The translations under genes were made by a program, and so were the position numbers. Below the pieces are notes generated by a model. It was not told the origin of the DNA and did not search any database. It saw only the letters and a program-made list of their open reading frames with translations. Below, piece by piece: positions 14,914-23,961 of a stretch of DNA of 64,000 nt. Each line of letters opens with the position of its first letter. Within the stretch, counting starts at the first letter, position 1. The DNA is from Flavobacteriales bacterium (GTDB lineage Bacteria > Bacteroidota > Bacteroidia > Flavobacteriales_F > PHOS-HE28): NCBI GenBank assembly GCA_016721825.1, contig JADKHI010000001.1, positions 124,001 through 188,000 on the forward strand, in the 5' to 3' direction.

Positions 14914-17799
14914 ATGGCTAAATTCGCGCCGCCTTTGCCTGCCCCCACTCACACGAAGAAGCCTGTTCCCCCGGCCAACGACCGGAAGGGTGAGGTGCGC
15001 CCGGCCGCCAGCGGCTTCATCCGTGTGCAGGGCGCACGCGTTCACAACCTCAAGAACATCGACGTCGACATCCCCCGCGGCAAGCTCGTGGTGGTGACCG
15101 GCCTCAGCGGTAGCGGCAAGAGCTCCCTGGCCTTCGACACCTTGTACGCAGAGGGGCAGCGGCGTTATGTGGAGAGCCTGAGCAGCTACGCCCGCCAGTT
15201 CATGGGCCGCTTGGAGAAGCCCGACGTGGACCGGATCACCGGCATCAGCCCGGCCATCGCCATCGAACAGAAGGTGCTCACAAGCAACCCGCGCAGCACC
15301 GTGGGCACCAGCACCGAGGTCTACGACCACTTGAAGCTGCTCTTCGCTCGCGCAGGACGTACCTACAGCCCTGTGAGCGGCCAGGAGGTGAAGCGCAACA
15401 CCATCGAGGACGTGGTGCACGCCGTGGACAGCTTCCCGGTCGGCAGCATCGTGTTGCTCCTCTGCCCCATCCACCTGCCCAAGGACCGCACCATCCGCGA
15501 ACACCTGGACGTGCTTCAGCAACAAGGCTTCGCCCGCGTACACGACGGCAAGGAGGTGCAACGGATCGAGGACCTGCTCCTTGAGAAGAAGCTGGCGAAA
15601 GGCCCCTGGCACCTTGTGCTGGACCGACTGACCGTTGAACCCGGCAGCGACGAGGTGGCCAGCCGTGCCGCCGATAGTGCGGAGACGGCCTACTTCGAAG
15701 GACAGGGTGAGTGCATTCTGCTCGGCGAGAACGACAAGGGCCAGCCCCGCCAGCTCACCTTCAGCGACCGCTTCGAACTGGACGGCATCACCTTCGAGCA
15801 GCCCAGCCCGAACCTCTTCAGCTTCAACGACCCCTTGGGTGCTTGCCCGGTCTGCGAAGGCTACGGCAGCGTGATCGGCATCGACGCGGAGCTCGTGATC
15901 CCTGACAAGAGCCTTAGCGTCTATGAAGATTGCGTGGCCCCCTGGCGCGGCGAGAAGCTCAGTGAGTGGAAGAACGATTTCATCCGGGACACCGCCGCCC
16001 GAGACTTCCCCATCCACCGGGCCTACCGCGACCTCAGCGATGCCGAACGCGATCTGTTGTGGAAAGGCGGCAAAGGCATCCGAGGCATCGACCGTTTCTT
16101 CCAGTATGTGGAAGAGAAGAGCTACAAGATCCAGTACCGGGTGCTCGGAAGCCGCTATCGTGGCAAGACCACCTGCCCCACCTGCCAGGGCTCCCGCCTG
16201 CGTGAGGCCACCAACCATGTGAAGATCGCCGGACGCACCATCAGTGAACTGGTGCACCTGCCCATCACCGAATGCCAGTCCTTCTTCGCGACGCTTGAAC
16301 TGAACGAAGAGGACCTGCGCGTAGCGGCACGGCTGCTGAAGGAGATCCGCAACCGTCTGCGTTACCTGGTGGAAGTGGGCGTGGGCTACCTCACCCTCGA
16401 TCGCCGCAGCAACACCCTGAGCGGCGGCGAGACCCAACGCATCGATCTGGCCACCAGCCTGGGCAGCAGCCTTGTAGGTAGCATGTACATCCTGGACGAG
16501 CCCAGCATCGGGCTGCACCCTCGCGACACGCAGCGCCTTATTGAAGTATTGAAGCAGCTGCGCGATCTGGGCAACACTGTGATCGTGGTGGAGCACGACG
16601 AAGAGGTGATGCGTGCCGCCGACCACATCATCGACATGGGGCCTCTGGCGGGATCGCATGGCGGTCAGGTGGTGTTCAGCGGCACACACGCCGAGCTGAT
16701 GAACAGCGATGGCCTTACGGCCCGCTACCTCACCGGTCGCGAACGCATCGCCCGCCCGGCCCGTCGGCGGGTGGTAAAGGACCGCATCATCGTGCGCGGT
16801 GCCCGGGAGAACAACCTCAAGAACATCGACGTCGCTTTCCCGCTGCACATGCTCACCGTGGTGACGGGCGTGAGCGGCAGCGGAAAGACCACCTTGGTGA
16901 AGCGCATCCTCCACCCAGCATTGCGCCGCGAGCTGGAAGGTTTCAGCGAACGACCGGGCGAGCACAAGAGCATCGAAGGTGACATCCATCGCATTCAAGC
17001 CGTGGAACTGGTGGACCAGAACCCGATCGGTCGCTCTTCACGCAGCAACCCGGTCACCTATGTGAAAGCATGGGACGAGATCCGGCAGCTCTTCACCGAG
17101 CAGGAAGTGGCGAAGGTGCGTGGCTACAAGCCGGCCTTCTTCTCCTTCAATGTGGACGGCGGACGTTGCGAAGTGTGCCAGGGCGAAGGCGAAGTGCACA
17201 TCGAGATGCAGTTCATGGCGGACATCAGCCTGCGCTGCGATGCCTGCCACGGCAAGCGCTTCAAAGAAGAGATCCTCGACGTGAAGTTCGCGGGACGCGA
17301 TGTGGCCGAAGTGCTCGACATGACCGTCGACGATGCCCTCGCGTTCTTCCAGGCGAACATGGACAAGCACAACGCATGCAAGCGCGTGGTGGACAAGCTC
17401 CTCCCCTTGCAGAGCACCGGCCTGGGCTACGTGAAGCTTGGCCAGAGCAGCAGCACCCTGAGCGGCGGCGAGGCGCAACGCATCAAGCTATCCTCCTTCC
17501 TCACCAAGGGCCAGGAGCAGAAGCCTACCCTGTTCATCTTCGATGAGCCGACCACGGGCCTGCACTTCCACGACATCGCCAAGCTGCTGAAAGCCTTCAA
17601 CGACCTGATCGAGAACGGCCACAGCGTCTTGGTGATCGAGCACAACCTGGAGGTCATCGCCTGCGCGGACCACCTGATCGACCTCGGCCTTGAAGGCGGT
17701 GACGGTGGCGGCCAGCTGCTGTTCGAAGGCACACCGGAACAGCTTGTCGCGGATCAGCGCACGCATACGGCGCAGTTCCTGAAGGCGCACTTGAGTTAG
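14914..17799 (+). CDS. uvrA: excinuclease ABC subunit A (first of two copies)
   Basis: 961 aa from ATG 14914 (a GTG at 14896 would add six residues). Two ABC ATPase halves: Walker A GLSGSGKSSLAF and signature LSGGETQRIDLA in the first, GVSGSGKTTLVKRIL and LSGGEAQRIKLSSF in the second, each followed by a Walker B (LDEPSIGLH, FDEPTTGLH). Zinc modules are CPVCEGYG...CPTCQGS and CEVCQGEG...CDACHGK. UvrA dimers scan DNA for bulky lesions and load UvrB. The N-terminus has an extra ~35-residue Pro/Lys-rich head before FIRVQGARVHNLKNID. A second copy begins at about 61510. Confidence 0.95.
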   Translation: MAKFAPPLPAPTHTKKPVPPANDRKGEVRPAASGFIRVQGARVHNLKNIDVDIPRGKLVVVTGLSGSGKSSLAFDTLYAEGQRRYVESLSSYARQFMGRLEKPDVDRITGISPAIAIEQKVLTSNPRSTVGTSTEVYDHLKLLFARAGRTYSPVSGQEVKRNTIEDVVHAVDSFPVGSIVLLLCPIHLPKDRTIREHLDVLQQQGFARVHDGKEVQRIEDLLLEKKLAKGPWHLVLDRLTVEPGSDEVASRAADSAETAYFEGQGECILLGENDKGQPRQLTFSDRFELDGITFEQPSPNLFSFNDPLGACPVCEGYGSVIGIDAELVIPDKSLSVYEDCVAPWRGEKLSEWKNDFIRDTAARDFPIHRAYRDLSDAERDLLWKGGKGIRGIDRFFQYVEEKSYKIQYRVLGSRYRGKTTCPTCQGSRLREATNHVKIAGRTISELVHLPITECQSFFATLELNEEDLRVAARLLKEIRNRLRYLVEVGVGYLTLDRRSNTLSGGETQRIDLATSLGSSLVGSMYILDEPSIGLHPRDTQRLIEVLKQLRDLGNTVIVVEHDEEVMRAADHIIDMGPLAGSHGGQVVFSGTHAELMNSDGLTARYLTGRERIARPARRRVVKDRIIVRGARENNLKNIDVAFPLHMLTVVTGVSGSGKTTLVKRILHPALRRELEGFSERPGEHKSIEGDIHRIQAVELVDQNPIGRSSRSNPVTYVKAWDEIRQLFTEQEVAKVRGYKPAFFSFNVDGGRCEVCQGEGEVHIEMQFMADISLRCDACHGKRFKEEILDVKFAGRDVAEVLDMTVDDALAFFQANMDKHNACKRVVDKLLPLQSTGLGYVKLGQSSSTLSGGEAQRIKLSSFLTKGQEQKPTLFIFDEPTTGLHFHDIAKLLKAFNDLIENGHSVLVIEHNLEVIACADHLIDLGLEGGDGGGQLLFEGTPEQLVADQRTHTAQFLKAHLS

Positions 17800-17834
17800 T
17801 CCGACTCAGCTATCGCTTGGGCTTTCTCCAGCCT

Positions 17835-20474
17835 TTAGGGCACAACGACCCTTTGCATGGTTGAGGTGGCGCCAACAACTCTTATCGTGTACAGCCCTGA
17901 AGCGACCGCGACAGCAGGTAGCGTCGCACGACCGCCGGAAACGCTCACCCGTTCTCTGTTCACCAGCCCGCCGCTCAGGGAGAAAACCTCCATCTCAACA
18001 GGGCCATCGTTCCAACCGGCATTCACCAGTTCGAAGCTGGTCCCGTTATACCACACCGTGAACGGAACATCGTCATCGACCAGCGTACCCAGCCCCGAAC
18101 AGATGTCGACCTCAACGACCCATTGCAGGCTGTCGGACACGTTGCATGTGGCGGGATCCGTACCGCGCAGCTTCACCACGTAACCGCCCGGCTGAGCAAA
18201 GGCATGCGACACGACCTGCCCTTGGAACACGCCGGTCCCATCGCCGAAGTCCCATTCCCAATCCACGGCGTTCCCGTTACCGACGAAATCGGCGGCAAGG
18301 CCGCTGCAGAGACCCTGTGGAGGGGCAAGCATATAGACCTGACAACCGGCCTGCTCCAGATCGATCTTGAAGACCGCCACTTCCCATCCAGCCGGTTGGG
18401 TGTTGCTCCATGCGTTCGGCGTAGTGGGAAATCCTCCGCTCGTGCACACCGCTTGGTACACGATGCCGTTCGGGTCGAAGTGGCTTGTTCCTGCATCCAC
18501 ATGATCACCGGTGTAGTATGTACCGTACAACAGACCCGTCATGCCTACATCGAACACACCGATGTAGAACCTGTTCTCGTTGGAGTGAGCATAAAGAAGA
18601 TCCGGCGTTGTCGGTAAGCCATTCTCCGCCGAGTAACCGGAGATGCACGGATGACCGCAGAGATCCACCATGAAGGCCACCGGCACCAGGTTATAACCCC
18701 ACGGGCTCGCCGCCCCTAGGACACTGGTGAAAAGGGCCATGCTCAATCCCGCGTCGAACTTCCCCAGACAGATATCCCCACCTACCATGCCATACGTCCC
18801 GACCGGTTGGATCGCGATCGTGCCGTCGGTCTGACCGTAGACATACACGTTCCCAGCACCATCCATGTCAAGGAAGAAAAGATCATCGCGTTCGCTCGTG
18901 CCGAAAAAGGTGGAGGCGAGCAGCGTTCCTGCATTTGGTCCCAGGTGTATGATGTAGCCATCATTGTCCCCCCCCTGATAACTGGCCTGATACGCGCCAC
19001 TGGTCGTTGGTAGCGCAGGTGAACCGGTGGATCCGCAGATATACACGCCACCAGTTCCGTCAAGGCGAAGTCCATAGGCCATGTCATTCTGGGCACCACC
19101 GATGTAGGTCGACCAGAGCAAAGCGCTCATGTCGCCGTTGAAGCAGAACACTGCCCCGTCCTGACCGCCCGCATTCCCGGTCTGCCAAGCGCCGGTCGTG
19201 GTGGGCAGGTCGGTGGATGAACTTGGGCCGGTGACATAACAGTTTCCGGATCCATCGATGATGATCTCGCCTCTGTAACTATCGCCATAGTTGATCCCGA
19301 CCGCATTGTAACCATCGGCCAGTGAACCGCCCATGTAGGTGGAACCGATCAGCGAAGCTCCATCGTCCTGGATCCGAAGCACCACCATGTCCACATCCCC
19401 GTTGTGCGACCCATCGTACGCGTTCGCCGTGACCGGGAAATCCGTTGATGTGGACGAGCCCATCGCATACAGGGTACCCGCATCATCAGCGAAAAGGCTG
19501 TGTATGATGTCCATGCCGGAACCGCCCACGTAGGTGGCCCAGATCAGCTGTGATCCATCGCTGTTCAACTTGCTGAGAGCCATGTCGGTGTTCCCACCGC
19601 CGTACAGGCTCTGGAACGCACCCAATGTGACAGGATAACCCTGACCGAAACAGCGTGCACCGGTGTAGATGTTGCCCAGTAGATCGTAAGCTGCGGAGTG
19701 GCCATAATTCGTCGTAGTGCCGATATCGCCCGTCCCGCTCATGGTGCTGGCGATCAGGATCGGATCGATCACTATACCTCTTGACCGATCGGCGCCGACC
19801 AGTTCATAGGACACGACGTTCTTGTTCAACACGTAACGGCAGGCCACCTTCTGAGCAATATTATCTGCATACCACGCTACCGGAGCCAACTCCCTGATCA
19901 CGCCTTGTGAGGTCGAAAGCAGCAAGTCACCGTTCCTATCAATGGCCAATCCATCCAATCCTTCATATCGCAGATCGATGGCTTGCTCGTCCGCACCCGG
20001 CTGAAGGGTGAGGTCGTACTTGAAGGAGCCTTCCTGTTGATAGAACCGCATGGACACACCGGCCCAGGGCTCCGTATACCGCACCGCACCATAGGAGGCT
20101 ACACCGCTCTTCCACCGGTCGGGATCATTGCCCAGCATGTAGTTGGTGGTCAGCTCCGAGCGGCCCTCCGCTTCCATCGCACTGGATCCAGCGCCATCGA
20201 AATGCACTCGCCATGCATGACCAGCCAGCACCGGCCCCCCACCTTCATGCATCGCATCGTGCAGAACGTCAACATAGTCCGGCTGCAACAGGCTCCACGT
20301 CAACGCACCTGGCTCCAGGAAGACCGTGAGGTTTCCTGCGCTTGCCTGATAGCTGAACGGTGCCGCCCATTGGCCCAGGTTCCGAATGAACGGTGTCGGT
20401 CCTTCGGTCCCGTTGCCTGCGATGACGGAGGGAATGCACGTAGCCAAGGCGAAGAGCGCGGAGAGCTTTCTCAT
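17835..20474 (-). CDS. T9SS-exported SBBP-repeat protein with one PKD domain and a type A sorting domain
   Basis: 879 aa. Signal peptide (MRKLSALFALATCIPSVIA), an N-terminal DUF7948-like domain (PFIRNLGQWAAPFSYQ, NYMLGNDPDRWKSGV), then beta-propeller-like SBBP repeats (recurring GNxYxxG, STYxGG, DGxVFCFN, GGVYICG), one PKD domain (DWEWDFGDGTGVFQGQVVSHAF, ~residue 755) and a C-terminal sorting domain ending GLYTIRVVGATSTMQRVVVP. Type A domains direct export through T9SS and are cleaved, with attachment to the surface lipid or release. It is the shortest and last of three tandem paralogs. A TATCTTCA element (20507-20514) is a possible own promoter. Confidence 0.85.
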   Translation of the reverse strand: MRKLSALFALATCIPSVIAGNGTEGPTPFIRNLGQWAAPFSYQASAGNLTVFLEPGALTWSLLQPDYVDVLHDAMHEGGGPVLAGHAWRVHFDGAGSSAMEAEGRSELTTNYMLGNDPDRWKSGVASYGAVRYTEPWAGVSMRFYQQEGSFKYDLTLQPGADEQAIDLRYEGLDGLAIDRNGDLLLSTSQGVIRELAPVAWYADNIAQKVACRYVLNKNVVSYELVGADRSRGIVIDPILIASTMSGTGDIGTTTNYGHSAAYDLLGNIYTGARCFGQGYPVTLGAFQSLYGGGNTDMALSKLNSDGSQLIWATYVGGSGMDIIHSLFADDAGTLYAMGSSTSTDFPVTANAYDGSHNGDVDMVVLRIQDDGASLIGSTYMGGSLADGYNAVGINYGDSYRGEIIIDGSGNCYVTGPSSSTDLPTTTGAWQTGNAGGQDGAVFCFNGDMSALLWSTYIGGAQNDMAYGLRLDGTGGVYICGSTGSPALPTTSGAYQASYQGGDNDGYIIHLGPNAGTLLASTFFGTSERDDLFFLDMDGAGNVYVYGQTDGTIAIQPVGTYGMVGGDICLGKFDAGLSMALFTSVLGAASPWGYNLVPVAFMVDLCGHPCISGYSAENGLPTTPDLLYAHSNENRFYIGVFDVGMTGLLYGTYYTGDHVDAGTSHFDPNGIVYQAVCTSGGFPTTPNAWSNTQPAGWEVAVFKIDLEQAGCQVYMLAPPQGLCSGLAADFVGNGNAVDWEWDFGDGTGVFQGQVVSHAFAQPGGYVVKLRGTDPATCNVSDSLQWVVEVDICSGLGTLVDDDVPFTVWYNGTSFELVNAGWNDGPVEMEVFSLSGGLVNRERVSVSGGRATLPAVAVASGLYTIRVVGATSTMQRVVVP

Positions 20475-20558
20475 GGTAAGGGTTGTTATGGCAACCTATT
20501 GACGCTTGAAGATACCCCGAACGCTGCTTCCGTATGATATGGCCACCCCAACGCAGAA

Positions 20559-20608
20559 GAGGCCCGCCACCGGCGAGCCTCCCCAATGATCCCAACCCAA
20601 AAGGGATC
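20559..20608 (-). terminator. hairpins after the second SBBP/PKD gene
   Basis: A 10-bp stem with one mismatch (20559-20568 with 20572-20581, three-base loop) lies 26-48 nt past the stop at 20607, and a second small stem GATCCC/GGGATC (20588-20593 with 20603-20608) overlaps the stop. The T run is weak, so this may be an attenuator or a 3'-end stabiliser instead of a full terminator. Confidence 0.4.
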
Positions 20609-23600
20609 AACGCAACAAGGTCACGTGCCCAACGTCCGTGGTCTTCGCAGCATCGCAGGCAGCGCGGTACTTCACGATATAGAAATAGGTGCCGTCCGGG
20701 ACCGACTTACCTTCATGCTTGCCATCCCATAGGCGGCTCAGGTTCGGGCTGGTGAACATCTCCATGCCCCAGCGGTTGTAGATCGTCACTTCCACATCCT
20801 GCGGGCCACCGGTCTGTGGGAAGAAGCGGTCGTTGTCGCCATCCCCGTTCGGGCTGAACACGTTGGGTACGATCACCGTGAAGTCGTTCGGGTCGGCGGC
20901 GAGGCTGGCCACTGCGGCCCATTCGCAACCGTACTCATCCACCACCGTGAAGGCGTACTGCCCGAACTCGTTCACCTGAATGCTCTGTCCGGTGCCTCCA
21001 GTGCTCCAGAGGTAGCTCTGGCCTTCGATGGGAATGCTCAGCGTGACCACATCACCGGGGCACGCCTCAACACTACTGCCAAGAGGTCCGGGATCTGGCG
21101 TAAGTCCCACATCCACCGTATCGGTCGCGGTGCAACCACCGATCGTCACTGTTACCCAGTACGAGCCGGGGTCCTCAACGGTGATCGACTGTGTTGTGGC
21201 ATTGGTGCTCCACAGATAGCTGGCACCTTGCAGGTTGGCCGTAATAGTGGCCTGGCCGTCCGGACACATCACCATATCCGGTCCTGCGTTGAAGTTGAGG
21301 CCTTGGGTCAAGGTGATCGGTTGCACGAGCAAGGCCGTATCTCCGCAGAGCGTGTCGATCACGGTGAGCGTTACTGAGTAGGTACCGACCCCCGTGTATT
21401 CGTGGATCACCTGCGGCCCACTGAGCAACGTGCCATCACCCATGTTCCAGTCGCTGATGAGCCAGGTGCCAGGCGTGGTGTTCGTAGCCACCACCTCAAG
21501 CACCGTACAATCCGTCGTCTGCTCCAACAGGAAGGTCGGCTGCAGCGAACCGGGCGCGTTGATGATCACAGGGATCAGCGTCGTATCCGCCACATTGCAG
21601 GTGGCACTGTCGATCCCGATCAGCATCACGTTGTACACGCCGGCCGTGCCGTACGTGTGCGTTGCGTTCTGCGTAGTGACCTGCGGTGAACCATCACCGA
21701 AATCCCAGATCCAATATTGGGCATTGCCCGTGCCGGTGAACTGGATGCTCGCTGGCGCACAACCCGACGTGGCACTGGCGGTGGAGAAGGTCTGCACACC
21801 AGCCTGCTCGAAGTCGATCTTGAAGATGCCCACATCCCAGCCGCTGGGTTGGTTGTTGCTCCAGGCGTTGGCCGTAGTAGGGAACGGACCGCTGGTGCAG
21901 ACCGCCTGGTACACAATGCCGTTCGGATCGAAGCGGCTCGTTCCTCCATCCACGTGACCTGCTCCTTCGTAGTATGTACCGTAGTTCAACGCCGTCATGT
22001 TCGGGGCGAACACGGCGAGGTAGAAGCCACCGCTCTGGTAGAGGGCATTGGGGGTCGTGGGGGGCGAACTGCTGATGGAGTATCCTGAGAAGTAGATGTT
22101 CCGGCACACATCCACCAGGAAGGCCACCGGTACCATGTCCGCACCGAAAGTGGTCTGTAGCTCCAAGGTTGTTAGCGTAGGGTTGAACTTGGCCACATAG
22201 GTGCCACCGGCCTGACTGAATACGCCGGTAGGCTCTGGCGTGAACGTGCCGTCGCATTGGCCGTAGATGTAAGCGTCACCGAAGTTGTCCAACTGCAGGA
22301 AGAAGGCCTCATCATCCGCAGCGGTCCCCCATACGGTGCTCGCGAGCATGACCGTGGCGTTCGCGTTCAGGCGCATCAGGAAGGCATCATGCACGCCGTT
22401 GGGTGAGGTGTCATAAGCGCCGGTGGTGGTCGGGAAACCCGTTCCGTCGGTACCGCCGCACACGTACACCGAACCATCATTCGCCACCTTCACACCGAAG
22501 GCCATCTCGCCACCCGAACCACCGATGTACGTGCTCCAGTTCAGCACGGAACAGTAAGGGTTCAAGCTGAACAACACGCCATCCTGGTTACCACCGGCCG
22601 TGGCCTGCACAGCGCCCGGAGTGACCGGAAAATCGGGCGATGTGGAACTGCTGCAAATGATCGCGTTACCGGCGTTGTCAGCGATGATCTCGCCTCGGTA
22701 CGAATCACCGTAGTTGTACGTGAAGCTGTTGCGACCATCCGTCGCACTGCCCCCCATGTAGGTGGATCCCACCAGCACCGCGCCGGTCTGATCCAGCTTG
22801 CTCACCACGATGTCCTCCGTGCCCCAACCCGTACCGTTGAAGCTTTGATCGAAACCGTTGGCCGAAGTGGGATAGTTGGTGGAAGAAGTGGAGCCATAGA
22901 CCCAGAGGTTGTATGCATTATCCACCACAAGGCTGTGCGGGTAGTCGCCGTCGCTTCCACCGAGGTAGCTGGCGAAGAGCAGGTCGGAACCATCCGGGTT
23001 CAACTTGCTCACCGCGATGTCCGTACCGCCGCCGCCGTAGATGGACTGGAACGCCCCGGTCGAGACCGGGTACCCCTGGCCGAAGCAGATGGCTCCGGTG
23101 TAGATGTTCCCTTGCGCATCGTAGGTGGCGCTGTGTCCATAGTTCTGCGTCATACCGAGATCACCGGTCCCGCTGAGCGTGCTCGCCACCAGCACGGGGT
23201 CGATCACGATGGCACGTGTACGGTCGGCACCTGGCAATACGAAGCCAAGGCGATCACCGGAAAGCACATACTTGCAGCTCACGGGTTCCTTGGCTCCGTC
23301 CGCATACCAGGCCACTGGTCGGAGTTCACGCACATCACCAAGGCTCGTCCGCATCACCAGGTCACCATCCGCGTTCAGTGAAAGACCATCCAAGCCCTCG
23401 TAGCGCATGGCGATCAATGCCGGATCAGCGTTGGGAGCAAGCAGCAGATCATACTTGAACGAACGCTCCTTCATGTACATGCGCAGGTCGATACCCGCCC
23501 ACAAGGCCGAGTAGCTCACTTCTTGGAACAAGGGCACATGGCTCTTCCAATGGCTGCGGTCGTTCCCTAAGAAGTAGTTGTTCGTATGGCGCGCAGCAAA

Positions 23601-23924
23601 GGCGCCAGCAATGGCGTTGGCGCTTGCTCCTTCGAACCGCACCTTCCAGGCATGGCCGCGCAACTCCGGACGGATGCCATCGTGATGGGCCTCGTGAAGC
23701 ACCTCTCCCATATCCGCCTGAAGCATGCTCCAGGTCAATCCGTCCTGCTCGACGAAGAGGGCCACGTTCCCCACTTCGGCCTTGAACAGGAAGGGCTGGG
23801 TCCATTGCCCCTTGTTCTGAATGAAGGGCGTGGCGGGTCCTTTCTCCGACCCCATGCTGGGCAGCGTGATGGCCACGGCCATAGCTACCGCAAAACTCTT
23901 CTGTACATGTCCCATCCTTGCCAT
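20607..23924 (-). CDS. T9SS-exported SBBP-repeat protein with two PKD domains and a gliding-motility-type (type B) C-terminal domain
   Basis: 1105 aa from ATG 23924 (another ATG lies three codons later; longer ORF ends run into the paralog). Signal peptide FAVAMAVAITLPSMGS, DUF7948-like domain (PFIQNKGQWTQPFLFKAEVG), SBBP repeats similar to the neighbours, two PKD domains (WIWDFGDGSPQ, SDWNMGDGTLL), two short Ig-like SprB-type repeats (SYLWSTNATTQSITVED, SYLWSTGGTGQSIQVNE), and the CHU_C/type B domain (VPNVFSPNGDGDNDRFFP, YNRWGMEMF, DGTYFYIVKY). Type B domains also guide T9SS export, usually to the cell surface. Only 37 nt separate it from the upstream paralog, so the two are probably co-transcribed. 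Confidence 0.87.
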   Translation of the reverse strand: MARMGHVQKSFAVAMAVAITLPSMGSEKGPATPFIQNKGQWTQPFLFKAEVGNVALFVEQDGLTWSMLQADMGEVLHEAHHDGIRPELRGHAWKVRFEGASANAIAGAFAARHTNNYFLGNDRSHWKSHVPLFQEVSYSALWAGIDLRMYMKERSFKYDLLLAPNADPALIAMRYEGLDGLSLNADGDLVMRTSLGDVRELRPVAWYADGAKEPVSCKYVLSGDRLGFVLPGADRTRAIVIDPVLVASTLSGTGDLGMTQNYGHSATYDAQGNIYTGAICFGQGYPVSTGAFQSIYGGGGTDIAVSKLNPDGSDLLFASYLGGSDGDYPHSLVVDNAYNLWVYGSTSSTNYPTSANGFDQSFNGTGWGTEDIVVSKLDQTGAVLVGSTYMGGSATDGRNSFTYNYGDSYRGEIIADNAGNAIICSSSTSPDFPVTPGAVQATAGGNQDGVLFSLNPYCSVLNWSTYIGGSGGEMAFGVKVANDGSVYVCGGTDGTGFPTTTGAYDTSPNGVHDAFLMRLNANATVMLASTVWGTAADDEAFFLQLDNFGDAYIYGQCDGTFTPEPTGVFSQAGGTYVAKFNPTLTTLELQTTFGADMVPVAFLVDVCRNIYFSGYSISSSPPTTPNALYQSGGFYLAVFAPNMTALNYGTYYEGAGHVDGGTSRFDPNGIVYQAVCTSGPFPTTANAWSNNQPSGWDVGIFKIDFEQAGVQTFSTASATSGCAPASIQFTGTGNAQYWIWDFGDGSPQVTTQNATHTYGTAGVYNVMLIGIDSATCNVADTTLIPVIINAPGSLQPTFLLEQTTDCTVLEVVATNTTPGTWLISDWNMGDGTLLSGPQVIHEYTGVGTYSVTLTVIDTLCGDTALLVQPITLTQGLNFNAGPDMVMCPDGQATITANLQGASYLWSTNATTQSITVEDPGSYWVTVTIGGCTATDTVDVGLTPDPGPLGSSVEACPGDVVTLSIPIEGQSYLWSTGGTGQSIQVNEFGQYAFTVVDEYGCEWAAVASLAADPNDFTVIVPNVFSPNGDGDNDRFFPQTGGPQDVEVTIYNRWGMEMFTSPNLSRLWDGKHEGKSVPDGTYFYIVKYRAACDAAKTTDVGHVTLLR

Positions 23925-23961
23925 GGTCAATGACGTCTTTGGTTCCTGATTACGATCCGGT

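Noticed and set aside
14749..16998. 749-codon open frame on the minus strand
   Set aside because: It is antisense to the full-length uvrA gene and arises from the codon bias of a GC-rich gene; no protein family pattern was seen.
17800..17834. Terminator hairpin between uvrA and the 17835 gene
   Set aside because: A GGCT/AGCC stem is possible, but it is short, without a T run and too close to both stops to judge.
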